Assembly: GCA_016617785.1 (NCBI GenBank)
Contig: JADILM010000011.1
Location: 124,001 to 188,000 of the forward strand
DNA length: 64,000 nt
Reading direction: 5' to 3'
From: Sporobolomyces roseus
Lineage: Eukaryota > Basidiomycota > Microbotryomycetes > Sporidiobolales > Sporidiobolaceae
In this document: positions 20,563-33,228 of the stretch, one piece after another
Layout: each line of letters starts with the position of its first letter
Position numbering within the stretch: the stretch's first letter is position 1
Position numbers and translations under genes: made by a program
Notes under the pieces: generated by a model
Databases searched by the model: none
Seen by the model: only the letters and a program-made list of their open reading frames with translations
Told to the model about the DNA's origin: nothing

Positions 20563-22547
20563 TCAAGTTTGTCCATCCCATTCCCAACCCGTCAAATAAT
20601 CCCTAAACCACCTCGTACCCCCTCCCGCCTGATTATCCCTAACCACTCCCCCTCCCCCTCCTCCTCCCTCTCCCATCTCGACCAACTCGACCAATTCTTT
20701 CCCCAACCCAAGACTAATCCCTTCTTTCCTCGCTATTTCAACCACTCCTAATCCCGTTCCCTCCCCCTCCTCCTCGTCATCGTCGAGGTACGACAAAAGT
20801 CTTTTCGAGAAATTGGTCGGATCGTAATGGGGAGTATGGAGGATTGTTAGACCTGATGGGAAAGTGAGGGGGGATAGGGGAGGGGAAGTGTACTGTGGGA
20901 GGTAGGGGACCGAAAGAGCTAATGATTTAGGTGAAACCAGTGCTATTCTCCATCTCAAAGAGTCGGTGAGTGAGTGCTTTACGGCGATGAAGGGAGAGAG
21001 AGAGAGAAGGGGTTACGAACCAATCCCACGAGCTCGATTCCAAACGCACCATAACTCATCCAATCCGATTATCCCACCTTTCTTTTCCAATACTCCTTCT
21101 TCTCCTCGGGGTTGGAGTAAGGATGCTAGTTCTCGTGCCAAGGAATGATGGTATTCTTTTTGACTCGTTGTTTGATCAGAAGTTACTGCGGTGGAAGTGA
21201 GGAGTCCTAGAGAAGTGAGAGTGTCGGTTGCTTGAGGGTTCTTTTGAGAGGATTGGGAAGAGAGGGATTGAGCTAATTGGATCTATTGGGAGGAGAGAAA
21301 AGAGGGTATTTAGTTGGGGAAGATGGGGAGAGCGAGAGAGAACAAGGTTATACCATTTCTTTCGCAGAGGACATGAGGGAATCTAGGTCCTTCAAAGCGG
21401 TATCTAATGAATCTTCTCGAGTTTGAGTAGTCAAATCTATTCCTCTCAAAATCGCATCTATTCACTCATGTCACAACAACTCACTCAGTCCCCATCTTGC
21501 GCGTGTTGTAGAGAGAGAAGGAGAAAACGTACCAATTCCTACTCCGGATGAATTCCTCTTCAACCCTTTGTCATCCACCTCAACTTCCTTCACTCTCCCT
21601 CCTTTCCCTTTCCCTACAGTACTTTCTTTCCTTCCTACTACTCCCATCTCCCATCCTTTCTTAATTAACGCTTCTTTCAACTTGTTATAAAAAACTGAAC
21701 TACCTCCTTTCCTAAAACTCAATCGAACAAACTCATCTGTGCTTGTTGTTGTTGTTGTTGGAACTGGAGTTGAAGAACGAGGGGTTGAGAGAGGTGTGGT
21801 CGTCGCTGAAGTGGAAGGAGGTCGAGAGGAAGAGGTGGGTAGAAGTGAATCACACATTTCACAACGAGACATGGAATGATGGTTATTGAAAGTACATATT
21901 CGACACGTAATCGTTTTGGGCGAGTTTTGTATCGGTTCAATTGGTGGTAGAGAAGGGTCGGAGGAAGGAAGAGGAGGAGCTGAAAGTGAAGACGAAAGAA
22001 GGTTTTTAGATGTATTCTCCTTCGAAGTGGAAGTTGTCGGATCGGCAGGCACTCCACACAATGAACATTTATACCCTAATTCCAAAGAGGGTACGTTACT
22101 CATCCCACAAACCCTACATACCCAACCTCCTCCTCGCTCAACTTTCCTAACCGCTCTCTTTACTCCCTCGTCGTCCCTAACCTCTTCTTCCTCCGGTTCA
22201 TATAACAACAAGGTGATCTTTGGACTAGATTTGAGGAACCCAACGTAATATTCCGTTTGTTTAACGAGGGATAGAGGGAGGTAAACTGAATATTTATGTG
22301 GTTTCTCCTTTTCAACAAACACTATCCTATGATCAGTTAAATATAAACGTCCTTCATATCTTGAGGGATCTTTCTCCTTTCTATTCACTAGATCGATGGT
22401 TAGTGGAGAACGGGAGAGGGGGGAGAGGGGAGAGATGTACCCATCGTAAAGTCCGACTGAATCGGAGTAGAGGAGGATTTGTTCGGTTGGATAGAGAGAT
22501 GCAGATAAGGTTTGAAGGGTTGTGTTGAGAGAGTGAAGGCGGTTCAT
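20563..22547 (-). CDS. VPS36: Vps36, ESCRT-II subunit
   Basis: Starts at the ATG at 22547 (MNRLHSLNTTLQ). Exon 1 (to 21531) holds an N-terminal PH-like GLUE domain (EQILLYSDSVGLYDG, RYEGRLYLTDHRIVFVE) interrupted by two NZF-type zinc fingers (CRVCGMSN...CSLCG; CRICTFNNHHSMSRCEMC), the arrangement of yeast Vps36. The second exon gives ILRGIDLTTQ and ALKDLDSLMSSAKEM, the conserved helix before the winged-helix pair; later exons carry GIIGLDELWCVWNRARG and the C-terminal winged helix ending near 20563. ESCRT-II acts at endosomes, where Vps36 binds PI3P and ubiquitinated cargo and passes it on to ESCRT-III. Introns between 21530 and 20950 are short and clean. It diverges from the TFIIIC gene, with starts 255 bp apart. 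Confidence 0.9.
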
Positions 22548-22802
22548 CTCATTAGAGTGGGAGGAAGGGAGGAGAGAAAGAAGGAAAGTTGGCGGGGGGG
22601 AATATCTTGAGAGAAGAAGCTCTTGTTTCCTTTCACTCTCGTTCACTTGCTCTTTCTCTATCTCAGTACGATCCCTACAACAAACGCTTAGCTGCAGGGC
22701 GGCGACCCCCCCTCCCCCCCTCCCCCCCTCAAAGGAACAGCTTCGAATCCAGTTCTTCGCTTTACTTTTCTCATCACAAATCAAACAACAACAACACAAG
22801 GA

Positions 22803-25800
22803 ATGATTGATTCATTGATTCAGTACTTGTTGGAAGAGATAGCTATGGATGGTGATGAAGGTAAACGCCTAGTCTTTCTCTCTCTTGTTCTGGGTTCGAG
22901 TCAAAAATGAGGGTACGAGCGGCGAGTTGGAGCATTCCCTACTATTACACAAGGAAATGTCTCTTTACACGAGGCGGTAAACAGCAAAAAGGCAGGGACG
23001 CACCTCGACGCGTTGAATGGGAGGGAAGGGTTCAATCCCCTCTCTCGCCATTCTTGCTCATCTTACTCAAACTACACTCTACCGTACTCACCCAAATGGA
23101 ATAAAGAATTACTGACACTCCCCTCCGATCCCCTCCCTCTCCACCCACTTGAAACAGGTACCTCAATTCAAGAACTCGCAACTTTTATCAAAGATTTCTA
23201 TTCTTCTTCCCAATCCACCTCCTCTACCTCTACCTCTACCTCTTCAGCGAACACTCTTCCTCCTCCTCAACAAGTCGATGATGATTTCCTCCGATTCATT
23301 TGGAACACTTTGGTCGAACAAGCGGATGTCAGAGTTGGAGTATTAACAAATATTCCTTCACCACCTACTCACGACTCGCACTCAGGAGAGGATCAAGAGG
23401 AGGAGGAGGAAGAGAAAGCAATCATTGAAGAGAAAGGAGAAGAAGAAGAAGAAGAATCCGACTTGAAACCCCTCAAGAAACCTCGTCGCAAACCACCTGT
23501 CCCCGCTCCCTCGCTCCCAACTCATGAACTCTCTCTCCTCCCCTCCTCCGTCTCCTCTCTCCCCTACTCCCAACTCCTCCTACAATACCCTCCCTCCCTA
23601 GTAGAGTTACGTGTAATAGCTTCGAAAGAAACCGCTTGGTGTGCTATAACTGGTTCTCACTCGAAACCTAGTTCAATCACTCGAATGGTTTGGACGATAT
23701 TACAAATGGTGAGTAGGGGTAGAGGGGAAGGAGTTACTGCAGTTAGGTTGAGTAGGGAGTTGGGGATAGATCCGAAAAGTATCTTCCACTACATCAAGGT
23801 TCCACAACAATTAGGCATTGTGTACGTTTTTTTTTTCTCCCCTCCCTTTCTTACTCATGTTGACGAGGGTTGTGAGAGAGGTGGGGGGGATTAGTAAGAA
23901 GTTCTCTGCGATTGATTCAGGTTCACGTACAAACCGAATCCTTCACGTCCGATACTTGTCGACTTCACCACATTGGGCAATCCATACGGCGAAGGATCCA
24001 TCACTACTCCTTCCCACTCCCCCAAACGATCAAGGAGAAGGAGAAGGAGAGGAAGAAGAGAGAGAAGTGAAGGAGGAGGGTCAGATGAGTACTATAAGTG
24101 CTTTGTATTTGTCAACGAATCCGGGACTCGTGAGGGGTAGAGTAGTGAGAGCTTTGAAAGCGAGGAAAGATTGGTGGATGGTTCAGAATGAAATGGCTAG
24201 TACAATCGTACGTTTCTGTTTTTTCCCTTCTTTCTTGAGTCAAGTGGAGGAAAAGCTGATTGAGTGAATTGAGTGTATGTTTCGAGAGTAGGGTTTACAT
24301 AGTTATAGTCCGAAAGTATTGAGGAGGTTGAACTCTATTTTGAACGGATTGGCAAGTTTGGGAGTACTCGAAAAAATCGCGATTACTAAAAAGAAAGGAG
24401 GAGGAGGAGGAGGGGGAGGATCTAAAGAAACTACGGTTCAAGCATTGAGGTTATTGGATCCTAGTAAACTCTACACTCGTGAGTTTGAACCACTCTCTGG
24501 ATTGCGAACGAGGGTTTTCGAGACTGATTTCAATCGTACGCTTCTCTATTTAGTGAATCAAGATTCGTCGAACGGAGGAGAAGGAGGGAAACAAGTAGAG
24601 TTGGTGGATGATGCTGATGATGAGGGGAGTTATCCGTTGGCGAATAAGAGTATGGAGAGACAAATTTTGGATTTATTGATTGAAGCAGATACCAGAGGTT
24701 TAACAGGAACCGTTAGTTTCCCTCCTTTCGCTTGTCACTCTTTTTTCTCGTAACTCCGCTAATTTTCCAAGTGAGGGTCGAGTAATAGGAGATCTCTGAT
24801 ACGTTGGGACATCACACGCTTCGAACGGTTGATGCTACTCTTCAAAGATTGGGAAGACAGTCATTACCGCCAAAGTACGCAGATATGGGTACTACGAGTT
24901 TGACTGAAACTATTGGGAGGATGAAACAAACTCGATGGTTCTCTTTGGGAGGGTATGTTAGTATGAGGAGGGAACGAGGAGCACCTGATACGAAAGCTGA
25001 GTTGAATTGGGAGGAAGGAAGGAAGAGGTTTCAGGAGAGAGAGAAGCAGGAGGAGGAGGAAGGAGGAGGTGGACAGTGGATGACGAGGGAAGAGAGGGAG
25101 AAGAGTTTGAAGAGGTGGAAAACTATGGATCATGTTGGCAAGGGAGTTGGGAGTGGTAGAGATCGACAGGTTAGGAAGAAGAGAACTAATACTACAACTT
25201 CTGAGGGAGGAGGAGGAGGAGGGGAGAAGAAGAAAGTGGTGAGGAAGAAAAGCGGAAAGGGGAAAGGAAAGGAGAAAGCGAAGGATCAAGATAATCCTGG
25301 ATCTGAAGTCGAGGATCAAGATGGAGATGGAGAGGGAGAGGAGGAAGAGGGAGAGGGAGAGCCGAAAGAAGTGAAACCTCGTGGGAGACCTAGGAAGCAT
25401 CCGGTTCAAGAAGGGAAAGAATCTTGGTATCAGAGGAAGAAGAGGTTGGATGCCGAGAGAATCGCGAGAGGGGAAGAACCCGAGGAGAGTTATTACTCGA
25501 GGAAGAAGAGGGAGGACAAGGAGGATAGGGAGAGAGAAAGATTGGGATTGCCGAAATTGGATCGGAAGGGAGAGAGGAGAGCTAGTACTCAAAGGAAATC
25601 GATCGAACCGAAAGTCGAAGAAGGAGGAGATGAGAATGAGAACCAAGAGGAAGAAAAAGATGAATTGGTGAGTTCGCGAAGGATTCTATCTCGCGGTCAT
25701 TCGAGCTGATAGACAACCCTCGGTCGATCTTACAGCAAGAATCTGAATCTCCTCCTGCTCCAGTACCTCCTCCAGCTCAAGCTCCACCGAAGTCTCGCAA

Positions 25801-28800
25801 ACGTGGTCGACCTTCGAAATCTGCTCCTCCTGAACCTGATCAAGACGCCGTAGCTTCAGCTTCTCCTCCTCCACCACCAGCTCCTCCAGCAAAGAAAAAA
25901 CGTGGTCGACTCTCAGAACTCGACAAGTTACTAGCCGCAGCTCAAGAAGTTGAACGATCCGAACGAGATGGCGATTCTCCAGCTCCAGCCGAAGATGCAG
26001 TCGAGGAGGAGGAAGAGGAAGAGCAACCAGTCGTCAAACCTCGTAGCAGGAAACGAGCGAGGTTCTCTTTGACCGAGGAACAAAAAGTTGAGGGAGAGAA
26101 GGAGTCATCACCTCAAGCTGCGAAGACTGATCAACCCACGAGGAGACGGGGTAGATCCAGTGGTCCACCTCTCGTACCGGGTCCAGAACTCGATGGCGCT
26201 CCTGTCAGAACTCCTGTCGTCCCTCCTCCTCCTTCTTCTGCCTCCACGTCGAAACCCCCTCCTTCCTTTGGTACTCCACGTCGTCACCCACGTCTCAAAG
26301 CTGTCGTCGAAATCGATGTTCGCCCGAGAGCGAGGACGCCCAAGAGCAGCATCAAACCTTCTTCTCAACCTCTTCCCTCGACCCCGAAAACTCCTCTACC
26401 TCAACCTGTCGAAGCTGCAGCTACCTCTCCCGAGCCAGAACTTGCATCGACGCCTACCGCCTCTGCTGGACCTTCGAATTCGCAAACTCAACCTCCTTCG
26501 ACTCCCGCGATGAACGACGACGACGTTCTTCCCTCTCCTCCTCCCAGTTTCGCATCGACTCCCGCTTCTTCGCAACAACCCACTCCCTCCTCCCAGAGTA
26601 CGACCAAAGTGAAACGTCAAAGTCGGAAATCAGTCACTTCGAAAGACAATCTCACTGCTCTCACTCGTCAAAAAGATATCCTCGACTATATCGAAGCGAT
26701 TGGAGGTATCGTCGACGCAGTACCTCGTCTAGGAGAATACATTCGAGATCACGCTCGAGAAAAGAACCCTTCAGTACCTAGATTCACGATGGATCGACAT
26801 GTTGTCACTTCTACTCTCGGTACACTCGCGAAACGAGAACAACTTCGAAAGACGACTACTATGGGAGTCAAAGGAGACCGTCACGATATCTATTACCTTC
26901 CTTCGATCGCCCTCGACAGTCCAGAAATGACTTCGTTCCTCGACAAGACCCTTCAAAAAGAAAAGACTGCTCATTGGGACCGACTCGATCGTGCTCAAGA
27001 TATAGTTATCGATGAAGCTGTGGAAGTAGGAGCTGAGGGAGGAGTAACAGGAGGAGGAGGAATCGCTGGAACTCAGTCTTCTTCGACCACGATCACTGGA
27101 CTTCCGAAACCCGAAGATGATTTCTCCGAGGTCAAAGATTTCTTCCGTCGACAACCTGGAGTCGTTGGAGCGAGTTACGGAGCACGGCATGGAGCTTTCT
27201 CTCGAGCTCGTCAACTCCACAAATGGCTCGCTAGCTTCATCTTCTCTTCATCGGACGACAGGTACCTCGCCCATCAAGATTCGGATGGATACGTTCTCAC
27301 TCATGCGACTTTCGTCTCAGCTATGCCTCTAGCCGTCTTCAAGAGGATCGTTCCCCTCCCAATCGAATCCGACGAATTGAAATCTTTCCTCGACGATTCA
27401 AACAACGATTCCCTTCCTCTTCACCTTGTCCCTCCCAACATTCATTCAATGCTTCGACCGAGTCTCAACAAACGTAAACAAGCAGTGTGGAACACTCTAA
27501 CAACTCTCATGACCCTTAATCTCCTCACTCCCCTCGTTTCATCCGGTATCGAACGAACCAAACAAACTTTCATCGTTCCGAATCGACCCCAAGCTGCGAC
27601 TCACTGGAGGTTCAACACCACGGTACCGATCTACGCTTTCGCAGAGGAGGAAACACCCCTCGTAACCATCTCTCACCTTGAAAATATGACCTCAGTTTCC
27701 GAATTCTGGTCGACTCTCCAACAATTTTCGACTGTCATCTCAGAACTCCCTCGCCCTATGGACGACGCGACTCTCGCTCAAAGTGGTTTCCCTCTCCAAT
27801 TCGAAGGGTTCAAATCATTCTCGACGAAATTGAGGATCAAAACAAAGTGGAAAGATAGTTATCACCTCATTCCAGATCAACGAAACTACCTCTCGAGACT
27901 CGCACGCGCCGATCCTGGACTCGTAGACCCTTCGATCGATCGTTCGGAGGATCTCGAAACTCTAGCGGATGCGCTCTACGCTCCTGTCGATGTCGTCGTT
28001 GATTACCTTCATGCGGCCGCGAGGAAAGCTAGGAAAGCAGCGGAATCGGAATTGAACGCTGAAAGGAGGAAGAAGAGGAGACGAGTCAGGAAGAGTGATA
28101 AAGGAGATGGTGATGAGGGAGATGGTGAGGAAGCAGAATGGGAGGATATCGAGGAGGAGGAGAATCAACAAGCTTCTTCGATTGAGGCTGCTACTGCTCT
28201 CCATCGCAAGGTGAGAGAGTTGGCAGCTCAACGTGAACGAGATTGGACTACTCTCTTCGACAAGTTCCTCGATCAGCACGAACAACCGAAACTCGATCAA
28301 GATATCGTCGATTACCTTCACCGACGTTTCATCGATCCTCGCAAACAAATCGATGCTCCTCAACTCCTCTTTGAACTTCGACAACTCCTTCCCGAACCCT
28401 CGACTCAAGAAGGGGATGATCTACTCAAAACCGTCGTACCTCAGAACCTTCGTCGTCGAGCTCGTCAAGCGAAGGACCCCTATGCGATCAGTCGTCAACC
28501 AACCATTCGTAAAAGAGTTCGAGCACAAAAGTCGAAAGGAGGTTCAGGTTCTTCCCCTCGTCCTCGAGTCGCCGCTGCCGCTACTCCTTCCTCGAGTCAA
28601 CCTTCATACTTGAGGAAGGAAACTCCTCAATCAATCGAACACGGAGATCAGAACGAATTCCTCTCTCAACCGGCTGCACCTCGACCTCCGATGGAATCTG
28701 GAAAACGGGTTCGAAACTATTACTCTTCAGAACAAGACGAATTACTCCTCGATGCCGTCGCAGTCCTCAAAGCTCGAGTCAAGACTATCGACAGTCGAAT

Positions 28801-31049
28801 CTCTTATGGAGTCCTCGAAAGACTCTTCAAAGGTCACAAAGCGAGTACCCTTCGAAGTCGCTCAATCGTCTTGCTCAAGAAACCTGAAGAACAAGCTTAT
28901 CATGATCGACTCGTTGATGCCTGGCTCGAGATCTACGCTCAACGAAAGGAGGAAGAGGATGAGAACCTCAGAGATCCGAATGAGAAGAGTATGACCGATT
29001 TCGATATCGCTTCTTTCATTCGTTGTTTGAGGCAACATGTCGACAAACGTGCACTGTGAGGATCATACTCTCACTTCTCTAGATGAGCTTGAGAACTGAC
29101 TCTGGGGTTTCATTGTTTGCTCACAGTCGCCTCACTCGTTCGATCGCGAAACCCCCTCCACCTTCTCTCATCCTCCCTTCTTCCCTCGCAGCCCTTAAAA
29201 CCGGTTACTCAGTCAAACCCACTTCGAACGCAGTCAAGTCTAGTTCGAAATGGGAGAATTATTGGGTCGGAGCCGGAGTCGCGAGTAATGATCGAGAAGC
29301 TAGTGTCGCTCAAGCTTCGATCGCTACTAGGTGGGAAACGGTACTCGAAGAAGAAGAGAAGAAGAAGACGCAGAAAAACGACGACTCGACGAAACTCGAA
29401 CTAGCTCTGACGAGTGCTGCGATCAAGGTAAGAACTTCAACCTCTACCCTTATCTGTCTGAGAGACTCACGATCCTTCCATTCGTGATCCGTAGATGATC
29501 ATCTCTTCGTCGAACGAAACGTACACCTCACAACAAGGGGCAACAGTTCTTCAACCGGTCGCAACTCATGTCGATCCAGTCCTTCAACACCTCAAAAGTC
29601 AACATATCATCATCTCTGCCTCTAGTGAAGAAGAACGTCGTGTACCTGGTCGAAACTTTTCATTCGATGACAAGTCAGTCTCTTTCATCTCTCACCGCCT
29701 TCTTCCATCGAGAACTGAGTGTACCGTTTGAGTTGACAGGTTCTTGGACCGAATGGATTCTACTCGAGTAACGATGGAACGATTGTCGGATGCAATTCAA
29801 TTCGAGAAGGAAGTGGAGAAGGAAGAGGGATTCGATGGAATCTTCCCGATTATTCCGACTGAAGGTGAAATCATGGCTTTGATCGATCTAGTCTCGGAAG
29901 GAAAGGTGCGTAGCTCGCTTTGCTCAATCTATTCTTCTCGACGAAGACTGATAGGATCAAGTTGACGCGTCGCAGGTTGATCTCTCGATTGACACGAGTA
30001 CTTTGAGTGAAAAGACGACGAGATTCGATGATTTCGGTACTCGACAAGCTAGTACGTTCTACTCGCAACTCACAGTCGGATATAGTAAAGACACTGACTG
30101 GTAGGCGAGCATCTCCGTACAGACGACGACGATATCGAATGTACCGTTCAAATCGAATCGATCTCTTCCTCCTCCGCTTCCTCAACCTCACTTCCTCTAC
30201 CCAACGCTTTCCTCCCATCGGGAACGACCGACGATCCCTCCGAACTCGACGAAGCAAAGAAACAACTTTTCATTTCTCATTCGACTAATGAACCTCAAAT
30301 CGCTCTCGCAAAGCAAGTTTTGCAAGTAGTCGAGAACTCCGCTGAGAAAGGTTCGACACTCTCTGATTTATGCGTACGTCTCCTTTGTTCCCTCACTCTC
30401 CCTCACTCCCTCGAAACTAACGAAAAAAATCATTTCCAAATGGTTCACAAAAATCAGACTCATTTCCCTTCTTCCTCCCGATCTTCAATCCTCTCCTCCC
30501 TCACTCCTCTCCTCTCATCCTCGCCCCCTCTCCTACTCCTAACCACTTCCCCTCTCTCCCTCTTCCCAATCTACATCTCTCCCCTCCATATCTCACTCTA
30601 CTCGATCCCCATTCCCTCCTCCTCTCAACCTCCCAAATACCTCCATCCAACCCTTTGGACCGGTATCGATGGAACGGTGAACAAAGAATTATGGACGAGA
30701 TCTCAAGCTTGGTTGAGAGGTTTATTATGGAAACGTTCAAACCTTTTATTCGTACGTTTCTCTCTCTCTCTCTCTCTCCCTCTCCCTTGATGAGATAGCG
30801 GACTGATTTCGTGAGATGTTATGGAGTGCATAGAAGGAGATAGTAGAGATGACGAGGGATAAGAATCATTTGGAAGTTGCTTTATTCACTGGTGGAGAGG
30901 TGGTGGGAATGTTGGAGACGCTTTCGAGGAGTGGAATTGTGGAAAAAGTACCTTTGGAAAGTGGAGAGAGTCAAGAAGTGGATTGGGAGGCAGATAGGTG
31001 GAGATTGAAAGGGGTGTTTTGGAGTTTAGGAGAGGGAGTGAAAGAGTAG
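22803..31049 (+). CDS. TFC3: TFIIIC largest subunit, B-block binding
   Basis: The first short exon reads MIDSLIQYLLEEIAMDGDE, typical of the N-terminus of the tau138/GTF3C1 subunit that binds the B box of tRNA genes for RNA polymerase III. A winged-helix B-block domain follows at about 23680-23815 (ITRMVWTILQMVSRGRGEG, IFHYIKVPQQLGIV). Further winged-helix regions (LKARKDWWMVQNEMAS; LTALTRQKDILDYIEAIGG near 26640) are separated by low-complexity charged inserts that contain AT-hook-like motifs (KPRGRPRKHP, RKRGRPSK, KKRGRL). A second large exon (ends near 29057) contains NYYSSEQDELLLDAVAVL, a SANT/Myb-like start. The gene has a dozen or more exons; the last ends at TAG 31049. I name it by family; internal exon ends are approximate. 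Confidence 0.85.
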
Positions 31050-31449
31050 GGTAATTTTGGTCGGGGGAAAAAGAAAGGAAAAGGGAGCTGGATCTTCCTT
31101 TGAACGAAGAGAGGTAGTTTGATTCTGTGCAGCTGATTTCTGTAGTCGCTTGGGGTTTGTTCTGCGTTAAGAGAGTCGGGGATTGTCAGGTTTTTTTCGT
31201 TTTTCGTTTTTACAAGTTACAAGTTCTTTTTTGGAATCGCAGTTTGAAATCTTCCGTTTGTGTGTTGAGTTTTGTCTGCCTCTCGTAGAGCAGGTTACGA
31301 GTGATACTGATGAGAAGCTTAGTTGCAACTTTGCATTACTGATGGGACTCTAGAAAAGAAAGGAAAACTGTGAACTTCTTCGATACTGGATCAGTTCCTT
31401 TCTTCGAGAAAGGGATCAAGAGCAGCAAAAGAACGACTCACAGATCGAT
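31050..31449. other. Convergent intergenic region, 3' flanks
   Basis: Between the stop of the TFIIIC gene and the stop of URA5 on the other strand. T-rich tracts (for example near 31190-31230) fit 3' ends of transcripts. No gene seen. Confidence 0.5.
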
Positions 31450-32166
31450 CTAGTTTACACCCCATTTCGCTCTGTACTCTTCCATACTTTTACATTCCTC
31501 TTCCCTTCCTTGTTCCCTCAACCAACCCACGATATCCCTCATCTTTACTACACTCGTAACTTTGACTCCAAGTGCCTCTTCAACTTCCTGTACGGTACTC
31601 AATTCACCTTGACCCCTCTCTTCCCTATCCAACGCAACCAATAATCCTACCGTCTTTCCTCCTTCTCCCTCTACAATTTTATGTGCCTCTCTGATAGCAG
31701 TTCCAGCGGTAATCACATCATCTACAATCAATACCCTCTTGCTTTTGAGAGTAGCCCCAACGATACTCCCACCTTCTCCATGCGCTTTAACTTCTTTCCG
31801 ATTATAACTAAACCCAACATCTCTACCTCGTCTCGCCAACTCACTCGCTATACTAGCTACTAATGGAATCCCTTTATAAGCAGGTCCGAACAATACTTGA
31901 GGAATATCTTCTTGAGTGGATTCAGGAAGACCAATCGAGGGAAAAGAAGAGATGATTGCGTCTGTGTAGGCTTGAGTGAGGGAGAGGAGTAAAGAACCAG
32001 AGTTGAATAAACCGAAATTGAAGAAATAGGGAGAGGTGCGTCCGGATTTCAAGGTGAAGGTACCGAATCGGAGGATGGGTTGGGAAGAGGATAGAGAGAG
32101 GGAAATTAAAGACGATGCATAGGAATTAGGAGTAGACACTGTCCGAAGAGGGAAGGTACCGAGCAT
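31450..32166 (-). CDS. URA5: Orotate phosphoribosyltransferase
   Basis: Single exon, 238 residues, from ATG 32166. It converts orotate and PRPP to orotidine 5'-phosphate, the fifth step of pyrimidine synthesis, in the cytosol. Hallmarks are LRFGTFTLKSGRTSPYFFN near residue 32, FGPAYKGIPL at about 93, SYNRKEVKAHGEGG (the flexible catalytic loop with Lys and His) at about 119, and the PRPP-binding RVLIVDDVITAGTA near 143. Length matches fungal Ura5. It is divergent from the bS16m gene, with starts 139 bp apart. The first about 17 residues are extra compared with a minimal enzyme. Confidence 0.95.
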   Translation of the reverse strand: MLGTFPLRTVSTPNSYASSLISLSLSSSQPILRFGTFTLKSGRTSPYFFNFGLFNSGSLLLSLTQAYTDAIISSFPSIGLPESTQEDIPQVLFGPAYKGIPLVASIASELARRGRDVGFSYNRKEVKAHGEGGSIVGATLKSKRVLIVDDVITAGTAIREAHKIVEGEGGKTVGLLVALDREERGQGELSTVQEVEEALGVKVTSVVKMRDIVGWLREQGREEECKSMEEYRAKWGVN

Positions 32167-32305
32167 CAGTCTCGAGTTCAGATATAGAACAGCTCCCCTA
32201 ACTGACTTGTTGCGCTAGTTGATCGAAGTGAGATTTTAGAGATCAAAAGAGAGAGATGAAGACAAATCTCGCTCTTTCTTTCCCTCCAAACAATCCCCTC
32301 TAGTC

Positions 32306-32861
32306 ATGCCAGTCCGCTTGAGACTCTCTCGTTCCCACCTAACGCGCAACTCTCCTTCCTACACTCTCGTAGCGCAACCTTCGACTTCACGTCCAACCGC
32401 TCAACCTCTAGAACTCCTAGGTTACTACACTCCACTCCCTACTCCGATCAATCCCGTACCTTTATCCCCTAATGGTCAAACGAGGGATCCTACTATTTGG
32501 GGACCTGGGATGAGGAATGGGAACGAAGGAACTGAGAAACGAGTTAGGTGGAATGAGGAAAGGGTTAAATACTGGTTGAGTTTAGGTGCTAAACCTTCAA
32601 AGACTGTAGAGAGGTTATTGAATCAAGCTGGAATCATCAGTAAGTTAAGTCTCTTTGGAGCTAGGGCAGGAAGGAAAGATGCTGATTTAGAGATTTGCTT
32701 CAGAGAGTAACCCTATTCCGAAACCGCAAGAGAGTAAGGGTCTAGTAGTATCAAGAAGTAGGAGGATCAGGGACGCAGTGAGATTGGCGGAGAAAGAGAG
32801 GGGAGAAGTTCCAGTCGCTCAGAGGAAAGCGGTCGAGAGTGCAAAGGTTAAACGAAGATAG
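32306..32861 (+). CDS. MRPS16: Mitochondrial ribosomal protein bS16m
   Basis: Exons 32306-32639 and 32704-32861, with a 64-bp GTAAGT...TTCAG intron in phase 1, give 163 residues. The start MPVRLRLSRSHLTRNSPSY and the central LELLGYYTPLPTP...RVRWNEERVKYWLSLGAKPS are diagnostic of S16, a small-subunit protein; LSLGAKPSKTVERLL is its most conserved stretch. The C-terminal exon is a basic extension of about 50 residues (VSRSRRIRDAVRLAEKERGE), common in fungal mitochondrial versions. It should act in the mitochondrial ribosome; no separate cleavable presequence is obvious. Confidence 0.9.
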
Positions 32862-33228
32862 AATAGGTTAAAGATACGCAAGAGGATGTATCAATATAGC
32901 TTCATTACGATGCGATTGTCAGGCTGCGAGACAGCGATGGCAGGGGATACGAGACAGAGAGGAGACAACATCGACGAGACGATTCTCCATTTTTCGTGAT
33001 CTCTTTACGTCTTCCTGGTTTTTTGAGCACCTCTCACGTGATAAGCTACGATCCGAGAGACTCCCGAATCGAAAGGAGTGCGAAAGAAAACGATTCTCTA
33101 GTGTTGCTTTTTTTGCGTTGCGATTTTACAAAACCGATTGAGTAAATTACTACAGACCCGGTCTCCTCCCATCTAACCCCACCTGAACGTCCTTCAGCCA
33201 TTCTGCCAGTCCAGTATAGGCCCCCCTC
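32862..33228. other. Convergent intergenic region
   Basis: Between the stops of bS16m and IPI3. Contains T-rich tracts near 33105-33125. No gene seen. Confidence 0.4.

Noticed and set aside
22701..22732. C-rich run upstream of VPS36 as a regulatory quadruplex
   Set aside because: It is a CCCCCCTCC-type tract within the short divergent promoter; composition alone does not support a specific call.
24864..25646. Long minus-strand frame of 260 codons
   Set aside because: Antisense of the charged low-complexity region of the TFIIIC gene; it is full of Leu/Ser/Pro runs produced by the GA-rich strand.
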